Shown: positions 1 to 5,845, numbered from the stretch's first letter. The stretch is DNA of 6,594 nt from Deltaproteobacteria bacterium (GCA_003646995.1 QMLZ01000163.1:1-6594); one strand, 5' to 3'. Made by a program: numbers and translations. Notes: generated by a model not told the origin, from the sequence alone.

Positions 1-395
1 GCGGATTTATGCCGAGTTTTTCCAAAGTAGCGAAAAAGAATTAGATTGGATATCTCTGGGTGGTCAAACAAGAATCCTGTCATCTCATCAATCGCGATTT
101 CCATTCTTTCGGCCAGCGGTCGGCCATGTATAATCCCTTCCACTTCTACGAGTTTTTTTCTGAGGTCATCGTGGATATCCAAGACAACTGCTTCATATAG
201 GTCTCCCTTCTCCCCCCAGTGATAATGCAGTGTGGAGATATCAATTCCAACCTCTGAAGCGATCATCCTTGTGGTGGTCCCATGAAAGCCGTATTGACCG
301 AAAATCTTTCGTGCGGCCTTCAATATCTTGGCTTTCATGGACTCAGGATCTTTTCGCGCCTTTTCCAGGGCAGAGATCATGGAGGTCCCCAGCAT
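1..395 (-). CDS. TetR-family transcriptional regulator, C-terminus cut by window edge
   Basis: 131 residues are visible on the minus strand and the frame is still open at base 1, so the end of the ligand-binding domain is missing. Residues about 22-70 form a typical TetR N-terminal helix-turn-helix. A helix reads ILKAARKIFGQYGFHGTTTR, then IASEVGIDISTLHYHW, then a GEKGDLYEAV segment like the family's 'F..K..L' end of the DNA-binding domain. The remainder is helical, as expected for the dimerisation and ligand domain; the ligand cannot be read. The first in-frame ATG after a stop is at 395. A second ATG at 380 (MISALEKARK) is equally possible, since neither has a strong Shine-Dalgarno and 380 has GGGGA five bases upstream. 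The promoter and two palindromes directly upstream suggest self-repression. The likely regulon (this gene, genes beyond the left edge, or the neighbouring HPF-sigma gene) is not determined. Confidence 0.9.
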   Translation of the reverse strand, partial: MLGTSMISALEKARKDPESMKAKILKAARKIFGQYGFHGTTTRMIASEVGIDISTLHYHWGEKGDLYEAVVLDIHDDLRKKLVEVEGIIHGRPLAERMEIAIDEMTGFLFDHPEISNLILFRYFGKTRHKS

Positions 396-401
396 TTGAT
401 T

Positions 402-415
402 CCATCGTTTGATGG
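402..415. promoter_or_regulatory. Palindrome at the tetR transcription start, candidate operator
   Basis: CCATC-GTTT-GATGG is a perfect 5-bp inverted repeat with a 4-bp spacer, extendable by one T/A pair on each side (401-416). It covers the predicted transcription start of the tetR gene (about 410) and lies just upstream of its ATG. It could be a second operator, or a small hairpin in the mRNA leader. Protein binding is inferred from position only. Confidence 0.35.
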
Positions 416-416
416 A

Positions 417-445
417 CTAATAGCGCTTACCATAGTCAATGTCAA
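417..445 (-). promoter_or_regulatory. Sigma-70-type promoter for the TetR gene
   Basis: On the minus strand, TTGACA (440-445, perfect -35) is separated by 17 bp from TATTAG (417-422, -10). The start would fall near 410, leaving a very short leader of about 15 nt to ATG 395 or 30 nt to ATG 380. The spacing is ideal and the -35 perfect, while the -10 is moderate. Confidence 0.55.
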
Positions 446-446
446 G
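426..446. promoter_or_regulatory. 21-bp imperfect palindrome over the tetR promoter, candidate TetR operator
   Basis: Seven of ten symmetric positions pair around centre T436: outer CTT/AAG arms, then CAT/ATG, then G/C next to the centre. The element covers the -35 box and most of the spacer of the tetR promoter, which is where an autorepressor would bind. Size and symmetry suit a TetR dimer; the assignment to this TetR is inference. Confidence 0.4.
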
Positions 447-550
447 TCAAAATTATTTCTCCTATTCGAGAGGCCTTTCTCACCTTGACATGGCAAACAA
501 AGGCTTCTTGATTACTCCACTGGGCCGATGGGGACAAAAGGGGATGCACC

Positions 551-1660
551 TTAAACTCCCAAGGTTTCTTTCAATTCCTCTTCCACCTCGATTTTGTATT
601 TCTCAGGTTCTTGCCTTATTAGCAAGTAATCGAAGTAGGAACCTGTCTCCGGTGGAGTGTAGCCGGCTTCCAGCATTTTTTCCCGTAAAAAGGCCTCTGC
701 GTTTGCCAGCCATTCATCTATGTTTTGCTCCTTTGTGCCCAATACCTTGGCAACCTGAGCCCTTGGCATCTCCTCCATAAATACCAAGTTCAGGGCCTGC
801 CGCCACTTTGTAGGCAACAACGCGAGCAATCTATATAGGTACAAACGCCTTTCCCTTTCTTCTGTTGGTTCCTCAGGAATTGAAACATATGGGCTTGCAG
901 CTGCCAGATCCTCTATAGTGAGCATCTCATCAGGTTGGTAGAATTCAAATATCTCGTCTTCTGGTACAAACTCTAGAGGGCTAAACCCTTTCTCTAGGAC
1001 ATCCATCCCCTCCTGGGAACGAAATTGGGCTACTTCCTCTGCTATAACTTCAATGGCAATTTGAACTAGCCATGCCTCAACCGAGATTTCCGGACTCCTC
1101 TCTTTTACCAATTTGAAAGCCCTGGCCAATGTTTCATCCACAACATCCTCGATCCTCGGATAGTCCGGAGGTAAATCCCCCCTTGCTCTCATATATGTCA
1201 GCTCATGTTTCACAATTCTTTGGAGCTGTGGAATATGTTTCTTAATGAGATCATAGTAAATCTCCCTTTCTTGCGCCTCTCCTGACTCACTCGCTGCTTT
1301 TAGTCTCCTGAGCTCCGCCCTCCTGGCTTTACGTTTCCATGCATCCTCCTTTTTCACGCGTGCCACATATTTTTCAAGTTGCTCCCTGAGTTCATTCACC
1401 GCAGCCTGCAAACACATGTTCAGATCTTTGCCTTCCTCTCTGCATACCAAAACCTTTTTTGGCAGATGCATTCTGAGCGCTACGGAATACAATTTTTTCC
1501 GCGCATTACCTTCTATTTGGATTGCAAGCCGCGCCCTGTCCTTCCAAAGCCTCTTTACGAGCGGTTCAAATTGCCTTGAAGCTAGCTCAGTAACTTCATT
1601 TTTTAGCTGATCACCAAGCCTTTCCTCTATATTCTTGAAACTAACTCTTGTCCGCAACAT
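551..1660 (-). CDS. HPF/RaiA (S30AE) ribosome-hibernation domain fused to an ECF-like sigma-70 factor
   Basis: A 369-residue protein with two modules. Residues 1-105 resemble hibernation promotion factor / RaiA: the stretch EEGKDLNMCLQAAVNELREQ is the family's 'EGxDMYAAID..IDKLxRQL' helix, preceded by a beta strand ending HLPKKVLVCR. A strongly basic helix (103-122) follows. Residues about 135-212 look like sigma-70 region 2 (EDVVDETLARAF, then VEAWLVQIAIEVIAEE). An acidic, proline-containing linker spans about 213-268. Residues 270-332 look like region 4, with LLALLPTKWRQALNLVF and a helix-turn-helix AQVAKVLGTKEQNIDEWLAN. The tail is acidic. HPF proteins bind the 30S decoding region and silence ribosomes, while ECF sigma factors direct RNA polymerase; whether either activity survives here is unknown. 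An in-frame TTG at 1687 would add nine residues, but AAGGAG at 1668-1673 selects ATG 1660. No clear terminator is visible after the stop. Confidence 0.85.
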   Translation of the reverse strand: MLRTRVSFKNIEERLGDQLKNEVTELASRQFEPLVKRLWKDRARLAIQIEGNARKKLYSVALRMHLPKKVLVCREEGKDLNMCLQAAVNELREQLEKYVARVKKEDAWKRKARRAELRRLKAASESGEAQEREIYYDLIKKHIPQLQRIVKHELTYMRARGDLPPDYPRIEDVVDETLARAFKLVKERSPEISVEAWLVQIAIEVIAEEVAQFRSQEGMDVLEKGFSPLEFVPEDEIFEFYQPDEMLTIEDLAAASPYVSIPEEPTEERERRLYLYRLLALLPTKWRQALNLVFMEEMPRAQVAKVLGTKEQNIDEWLANAEAFLREKMLEAGYTPPETGSYFDYLLIRQEPEKYKIEVEEELKETLGV

Positions 1661-1667
1661 TTCCTTT

Positions 1668-1673
1668 CTCCTT
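1668..1673 (-). promoter_or_regulatory. Ribosome binding site that fixes the HPF-sigma start
   Basis: AAGGAG on the minus strand lies 7 bases upstream of ATG 1660. It falls inside the longer open frame that begins at TTG 1687 and so argues against that extension. Confidence 0.8.
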
Positions 1674-1700
1674 AAATTTGTTCTCAAGATGGCTGCTCAT

Positions 1701-1728
1701 AAGATAATGTGAAAATCATTTGCGTCAA
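1701..1728 (-). promoter_or_regulatory. Predicted promoter of the HPF-sigma gene, with AT-rich upstream tract
   Basis: On the minus strand, TTGACG (1723-1728) is separated by 16 bp from TATCTT (1701-1706), giving a leader of about 34 nt before ATG 1660. The DNA upstream of the -35 (about 1729-1786) is very rich in A and T tracts and could act as an UP element. The -35 box lies within a GTCAA-4-TTGAC inverted repeat (1724-1737). If the sigma domain is active, autoregulation from another nearby promoter cannot be excluded. Confidence 0.45.
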
Positions 1729-1734
1729 CTTTTT

Positions 1735-1764
1735 GACTTAATAAAAAGTTCATTTTTTTAAGTC
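1735..1764. repeat. AT-rich 12-bp inverted repeat in the divergent promoter region
   Basis: Bases 1735-1746 (GACTTAATAAAA) pair with 1753-1764 at 11 of 12 positions, with only 1742/1757 mismatched, around a 6-base loop (1747-1752). It overlaps the smaller GTCAA/TTGAC repeat at 1724-1737. A third inverted repeat, TTCAAT/ATTGAA (1767-1772 / 1781-1786, 8-bp spacer), follows. It is not a terminator of either flanking gene because they diverge here. It may be a protein-binding site or a cruciform-prone element. Confidence 0.5.
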
Positions 1765-1801
1765 TATTCAATCCTTAATAATTGAAAAGCCTTCTAAGGG
1801 G

Positions 1802-1831
1802 GTGATAATATATTTAAACAGCAGGTATAAT
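1802..1831 (+). promoter_or_regulatory. Predicted promoter of the zinc-ribbon/TPR gene
   Basis: A perfect TATAAT -10 (1826-1831) lies 18 bp after GTGATA (1802-1807, four of six -35 matches). Transcription would start near 1838, giving a leader of about 104 nt before ATG 1942, unusually long for this compact region. Confidence 0.5.
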
Positions 1832-1860
1832 GTTGGAAGTTCGCGTTGTTTCTTCCTGTC

Positions 1861-1921
1861 CAGCACGGCGGCTGCACCAAGGTAATAAAGCTTGGTGCTT
1901 TCCCTTAACCGCTGGGTTCCC
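1861..1921 (+). promoter_or_regulatory. Structured 5' leader (nested hairpins) of the zinc-ribbon/TPR mRNA
   Basis: A perfect 8-bp stem, GCACCAAG (1874-1881) with CTTGGTGC (1891-1898), closes a 9-nt loop. An outer GCGG (1868-1871) can pair with CCGC (1909-1912), or alternatively CAGC (1861-1864) with GCTG (1911-1914). GGG and CCC tracts follow at 1914-1921. The element lies between the predicted transcription start and a gene whose own ribosome site is weak (only AGG about 7 bases before the ATG), so it could control translation. No known riboswitch core was recognised, and the inner hairpin lacks the T-run of a terminator. Confidence 0.35.
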
Positions 1922-1941
1922 GGGGCCGATATAGGTTATAA

Positions 1942-2868
1942 ATGGAAACAAGACGCCCAACAAAAGACGCCACAGCAAGAAAAGTTTCTTGCCCAGCCTG
2001 TGGTACTGTTTATCGCATAGGTGAAGACATCAATGGTAAAAGGCATTTGAAGGCAAGGTGCAAGAAATGCGGCACTATCTTCCCCATTGACGACCCGCCA
2101 CAGACGAATAAAGAACACTCCCAAGAATCTAAAAGTCAAACTCAAGGCCCCGATAAATCCGATGAGACCGCCCTTAGGTATAAACAGACCCCAGTGCTAC
2201 AAAGGGAAATACCGCACGGAGGACACGACCCGTTTGCCGTTGTCATCATAATTGTTTGTATCATCGCCATGGTGTTCTTTGCATTCATGGCTTACAAGAG
2301 CCTCACCAAGGGTAGCCATTTCAACTCGATAAAACGCCTCTTAAACAGTATGACACAAAAGGGCCTTTTCCTTTCTTCTAAGAAACAGGTTAAACCGCAA
2401 ACCCATAGGGACTTAAAAAGCCGCAAATATTCTGACTTAATCAATGCAGGTCATAGATATTTCCGCAAGAAACAATACGATAGGGCCATAAAGCTTTACA
2501 CTGCCGCTGTGGCTGTTGACCCGGATAAAGTTGAAGCTATTTACTGGCGTGCACGCGCGTTTCAACAAAAAGGAGAGACAAAAAAAGCTATTTCAGACCT
2601 CCAAAAGGTGATTGATATCAATCCTAATTATGTGGCCGCTTACAACAGCCTTGGATGGATTTATAGTAATTCCCGGGACTGGGATAAAGCTATCACATGC
2701 TTTAGCCGGGCCATAGAAATTAACCCCAAGAGCGGTTGGGCGTTCTATAACAGAGGCAGATGTTATCATGCCAAAGGAGAAGAGAAAAAAGCACTCGAAG
2801 ATGCCAAGAGGGCATGTGATCTTGGCTTTGAACTTGGCTGTAGTGTGTATAAAAAATACAAGCACTAG
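1942..2868 (+). CDS. Zinc-ribbon, single-pass membrane, TPR-repeat protein
   Basis: A 308-residue protein. Residues 16-50 form a zinc ribbon of the MJ0042 / zinc_ribbon_4-5 type, with CxxC pairs at Cys17/20 and Cys40/43. A hydrophilic linker of about 45 residues leads to a single hydrophobic helix at about 97-119 (FAVVIIIVCIIAMVFFAFMA). Residues 163-298 hold about four TPR units, clearest in YFRKKQYDRAIKLYTAAV, AYNSLGWIYSNSRDWDKAIT and AFYNRGRCYHAKGEEKKALE, each ending in a '.dP' turn. TPRs mediate protein-protein contacts, so this is probably a membrane-anchored scaffold; no enzymatic motif is present. Topology is uncertain: the zinc ribbon suggests a cytosolic N-terminus, yet the segment just after the helix is rich in Lys and Arg. 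A TAA immediately before ATG 1942 excludes an earlier start. The partner is unknown, and the gene diverges from the HPF-sigma gene. Confidence 0.85.
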   Translation: METRRPTKDATARKVSCPACGTVYRIGEDINGKRHLKARCKKCGTIFPIDDPPQTNKEHSQESKSQTQGPDKSDETALRYKQTPVLQREIPHGGHDPFAVVIIIVCIIAMVFFAFMAYKSLTKGSHFNSIKRLLNSMTQKGLFLSSKKQVKPQTHRDLKSRKYSDLINAGHRYFRKKQYDRAIKLYTAAVAVDPDKVEAIYWRARAFQQKGETKKAISDLQKVIDINPNYVAAYNSLGWIYSNSRDWDKAITCFSRAIEINPKSGWAFYNRGRCYHAKGEEKKALEDAKRACDLGFELGCSVYKKYKH

Positions 2869-2895
2869 GCAGCATGGCTGACAGCATTCCATTCT

Positions 2896-4605
2896 CTATG
2901 GGAGGATCCTTCTGATCCTCTTTTTCAACTCACTGGGTTTGTACCTGGCGGCGTAAATGAGGTAGTCGGTAGTGGATCCCGTGAGTCTCCCCACAGCCGG
3001 AAACATATTGAAAAGGGTCTTCTTAAAAGTTTCAAAGCTGGGGTATTCAGTGTCCATGTCGCAGTAGTATTCGTAGTCAAGCGATAGGTCGCCAACCTTC
3101 ACCATTTTACTAATCCCGTATTTTTTTGGATTCTTCTCAATTATTGAGCCCTTTAGCAAAGCAAACCTTGAGGCACCCGCATTAGTAATCTCTTCCTTGA
3201 AGGAGTGGAGAAAATGGATGGTTTTCTTCAACGCCGAGGCGGGTTCTTCGGGAAACCCATGAATCAAATGTACCTGGACGTGGATCCCAGCGTCGAAAAG
3301 ATTTTTCAGTATAACAGGGAAATAGGAGCTGTCAGTGCCCTTGCCCATGGCGTCGAGCGTGCCCTGAGATGCCGACTCCATCCCAAAGCTTATGGCTCTG
3401 CAACCTGAGCGAAACAACATCTCCACGAAGTCACGTTGTGCAAAGCGTTTTTCAAGTCTTGCATCAAGGCAATAGGCGATCTTCAAGCCCGCGCTAATCA
3501 GGCCCGCTGATACTTCCTCAAGAAACCCTGGATCCACTACGTCCACTGAAAAAAAGAATTTGCTACAGCCGATTTTTTCTTCAATATCTTTAATCACAGA
3601 GACTACCTGGTCTGGCCGCATCCTTCTATAATAACCCTCCCGGTGTCCATATGCGCAAAAGACACATTTTCCATAATAACAGCCTCTGGTAATGTCCAGG
3701 CATATTATAGGCTCAGGCAATAGATAGCTTTCGATTGCTGCCCATGAATAGTCCAATCGAGAATCAGGTTCCTTGAACCACTGTTGAGGCGGACCCTGGG
3801 CATATGTTTGAGCAGCGTCCAAAGACTTTGCCTTTTCATCCAATTCGATACCCCGATCGCAGAGATACTGAAAAAAGGCTTCAGCATCCCCTGGTATCAC
3901 CAAGTCTACAAATTCGCCGAATCCATCCTCAAGTTCACTCCTTAGGGAAGAGGCGCATGGACCACCCATGATGACAAGCGCACCTTTATTTCTCTGCTTT
4001 ACAAGTTTTGCCAACGTCAGGGAAGGTAGCAATTGAGAGGAGTATACCACGCTGATACCCAAAACATCGGCCTTCTCATAATCCGGCACTCTCGCTTCAA
4101 AGTAGTGAAGGTAAGGATTCAACCGGGCTGAGGATAGGGCCTCCCTGGCTTGAGCTGAGCTTCGGATATCCAACGCAAGCCTTGCTGTAGCATAGCCGAC
4201 CATGGCAGGATAATAGGCAAGTGAAAAGGCGTGGAAGGCCTTCTCTATGGTCTCATAAGCAAATCTATACCTTGAAATGTCCAAGAAAAGGTGCTCGGTT
4301 TTTAATGTCCCCATTGCCTTTAAAAGGCCTTCTGCAAGGTGCTCCGACCATGCTGATGCCCGCTCCAGCTCTATCCTCAATTCATTGGGCAATGAGGTTT
4401 CTAGTGCATTCCTTATCCATTCCCTGATTTTTCCGGAAAGACCCAAGTCAACAACATACCTGGTAAATTTCTGGTTCTCATCAATGAACTCGAACCGTCC
4501 CTTGCTACCCAGGTGGGAACTCACAGCCCCCTTTATTCTGGCAAAAGCAAGGGGCGGGGTAGTCGGGTCTGCTGATGGTGGGTAAATGAAGAAAAATTTT
4601 ACCAT
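2896..4605 (-). CDS. B12-binding-type radical SAM protein with CX4CX2C cluster motif
   Basis: A 569-residue protein. The N-terminus (MVKFFFIYPPSADPTTPPLA) is the first strand and 'PPL' loop of a B12-binding-like Rossmann domain. The domain resumes at about 178-240 (ADVLGISVVYSS, VIMGGP, DLVIPGDAEAF). The roughly 115 residues between, mostly helical, look like an insertion. No DxHxxG cobalamin-ligand motif is seen, which is common in this enzyme class. The radical SAM core runs from about 300 to 490, with cluster cysteines Cys309, Cys314 and Cys317 in GCYYGKCVFC, giving CX4CX2C rather than CX3CX2C. Later core motifs are FGMESASQGTLDAMGKG (407-423) and HLIHGFPEE (446-454). Such proteins use a 4Fe-4S cluster and S-adenosylmethionine for radical chemistry, sometimes methyl transfer through cobalamin; the substrate here is unknown. 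The start lies 10 bases after the acyl-CoA dehydrogenase stop and has no visible Shine-Dalgarno, which suggests translational coupling. Confidence 0.85.
   Translation of the reverse strand: MVKFFFIYPPSADPTTPPLAFARIKGAVSSHLGSKGRFEFIDENQKFTRYVVDLGLSGKIREWIRNALETSLPNELRIELERASAWSEHLAEGLLKAMGTLKTEHLFLDISRYRFAYETIEKAFHAFSLAYYPAMVGYATARLALDIRSSAQAREALSSARLNPYLHYFEARVPDYEKADVLGISVVYSSQLLPSLTLAKLVKQRNKGALVIMGGPCASSLRSELEDGFGEFVDLVIPGDAEAFFQYLCDRGIELDEKAKSLDAAQTYAQGPPQQWFKEPDSRLDYSWAAIESYLLPEPIICLDITRGCYYGKCVFCAYGHREGYYRRMRPDQVVSVIKDIEEKIGCSKFFFSVDVVDPGFLEEVSAGLISAGLKIAYCLDARLEKRFAQRDFVEMLFRSGCRAISFGMESASQGTLDAMGKGTDSSYFPVILKNLFDAGIHVQVHLIHGFPEEPASALKKTIHFLHSFKEEITNAGASRFALLKGSIIEKNPKKYGISKMVKVGDLSLDYEYYCDMDTEYPSFETFKKTLFNMFPAVGRLTGSTTDYLIYAARYKPSELKKRIRRILP
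2902..2925 (+). terminator. Intrinsic terminator of the zinc-ribbon/TPR gene
   Basis: GAGGATC (2902-2908), a 5-nt loop CTTCT, GATCCTC (2914-2920), then TTTTT (2921-2925). It begins 33 bases after the stop codon at 2868. The whole element lies inside the 3' coding end of the convergent radical SAM gene, where it encodes part of its Arg/Lys-rich C-terminus. Confidence 0.85.
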
Positions 4606-4615
4606 ACAAAAAAAG

Positions 4616-5755
4616 TCAGGATCTACTTCTGCCTCTTAAGGTCTCTTTTGCTACTATTACCCTCTGAATATCCATGCTGCCCATGACAACCTGCGCGGCT
4701 ATGGCCTGGCTGTAAAGCAAGCCTATTTCGTATTCCATTGAAAGACCATAGGCGCCATGAACTTCCATTGCCAAAGCAGCGACTCGTTTAACCTGATTGC
4801 TCACGAAAAGTTTCACCTCTGCTGCCCGTTTGAACACGTTCTTTCCCTTATCAATCTCAGCACATGCCACCAAAAGGAGGGCCTTCATGCCCTCCACGTT
4901 GACTGCCATATCGGCTATCTTGTATTGGGTCATCTGGAACTTATTCCCTATGGGAACCCACCGATGCAGCCTCGCGTTGGAGTATTCAATGGATAGATCA
5001 AGCGCCCTTTGTGCAAGCCCCACAAACATTGCCGAAAATAGGACTTTTCCAATTGCCTCAGTATCCAAAAGGATCTCAAATCCTTGACCCACATGGCCAA
5101 TTACGTGGTCTTGTGGGCAAATATAGTTTTCAAGATAGATGTCGCCGTTATCCAGCCCTTTCCATGAAATGAGGGACTCCCTTTTCCCGCTCTTGTAACC
5201 AGCCTGCGACCTATTAACGAGGAATGCAGTGAGACCTGAGGTGGTTTTGGCAAACAGGATAACGTGGTCACAGATCCCAGACAGCGTGATAAAACGCTTT
5301 GTACCTGTTATTTCCCACGCTTCATTCTTCCTGACAGCAGATGTGACAATTTGCTTCGGGTCAGAACCAGTATTGGGCTCGGTAAAAGCTAAAGCCCCCA
5401 TCCTCTCAAGTGAGATAAGTCCTGGCAAGTATCTGTCTTTGAGAAAGTCAGAACCATACTTGTAAAGTGGATAAGCCAACATGAAATTTTCAAAAGTGGG
5501 CCAGCCTGTCACAAAACTTCCATAGGAAAGCTCTCTGAGGCCTACGGCCAGGCTCGTGAAGGTGGCATCAGCACCGCCGTATTTCCTTGGAAAAGGTCCC
5601 TTTAACAGCCCTACATCCTTAATACCCTTTAATATGCCCTCTGGTATCTGTCCTTCTATTTCAAGCTCTTTCTTTAGAGGCAAAATCTCTTTTCTCACAA
5701 ATTTTGCCACAGTTTCTTGGACTTGTTTTTCTTCAGGTGACAATGCCAATTCCAT
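4616..5755 (-). CDS. Acyl-CoA dehydrogenase family flavoprotein, atypical active site
   Basis: A 379-residue protein of normal family length. The N-terminal helical domain is about 1-120. FTEPNTGSDP (124-133) is the conserved FAD/substrate loop. The middle beta domain is about 125-225, and the C-terminal helical domain has VGLAQRALD (245-253), EVHGAYGLSMEYEIGLLYSQ and IQRVIVAKETL (363-373). Family members take two hydrogens from acyl-CoA, passing electrons to FAD and then ETF. The usual base, Glu of 'YEGTSQIQR', is Met358 here (VVMGSMDIQR). The alternative Glu position of isovaleryl- and long-chain enzymes aligns with Gly236 (TEAIGKVLF). The reaction may therefore differ, with another residue as base, a reductase-like role, or no dehydrogenation. 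AAGGGG eight bases before ATG 5755 supports the start. It is first in a probable operon with the radical SAM gene. Confidence 0.88.
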   Translation of the reverse strand: MELALSPEEKQVQETVAKFVRKEILPLKKELEIEGQIPEGILKGIKDVGLLKGPFPRKYGGADATFTSLAVGLRELSYGSFVTGWPTFENFMLAYPLYKYGSDFLKDRYLPGLISLERMGALAFTEPNTGSDPKQIVTSAVRKNEAWEITGTKRFITLSGICDHVILFAKTTSGLTAFLVNRSQAGYKSGKRESLISWKGLDNGDIYLENYICPQDHVIGHVGQGFEILLDTEAIGKVLFSAMFVGLAQRALDLSIEYSNARLHRWVPIGNKFQMTQYKIADMAVNVEGMKALLLVACAEIDKGKNVFKRAAEVKLFVSNQVKRVAALAMEVHGAYGLSMEYEIGLLYSQAIAAQVVMGSMDIQRVIVAKETLRGRSRS

Positions 5756-5845
5756 TCAAAACCCCTTTGATCCAAACAAGGTTGTTTTCCTCGGCAGATA
5801 GCTTAGAAGAACCTCTGGGCTTTTTACTTATTGTGCTTTCGTTTA

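Noticed and set aside
230..488. Two plus-strand frames over the tetR gene
   Set aside because: Antisense to a clear TetR DNA-binding domain, with compositions typical of shadow frames.
480..550. Terminator after the HPF-sigma stop
   Set aside because: Only short, poorly paired stems without a following T-run. Read-through into tetR cannot be excluded.
439..780. 113-residue plus-strand frame opposite the end of the HPF-sigma gene
   Set aside because: Low-complexity Pro/Leu-rich antisense translation, with no ribosome site or domain.
1661..1687. N-terminal extension of the HPF-sigma protein from TTG 1687
   Set aside because: The added nine codons contain the strong AAGGAG ribosome site for ATG 1660, and the HPF domain begins right after that ATG.
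1861..1925. Possible c-di-GMP (GEMM-I) riboswitch in the zinc-ribbon/TPR leader
   Set aside because: The 3' part vaguely resembles the GGGTTACCG end of GEMM-I, but the GGACGCAAAG core and GAAA tetraloop are absent.
2870..2880. Hairpin CAGC-ATG-GCTG after the radical SAM stop as its terminator
   Set aside because: Only 4 bp with a 3-nt loop, and the nearest minus-strand T-run is more than 10 nt away. No convincing terminator for that operon was found.
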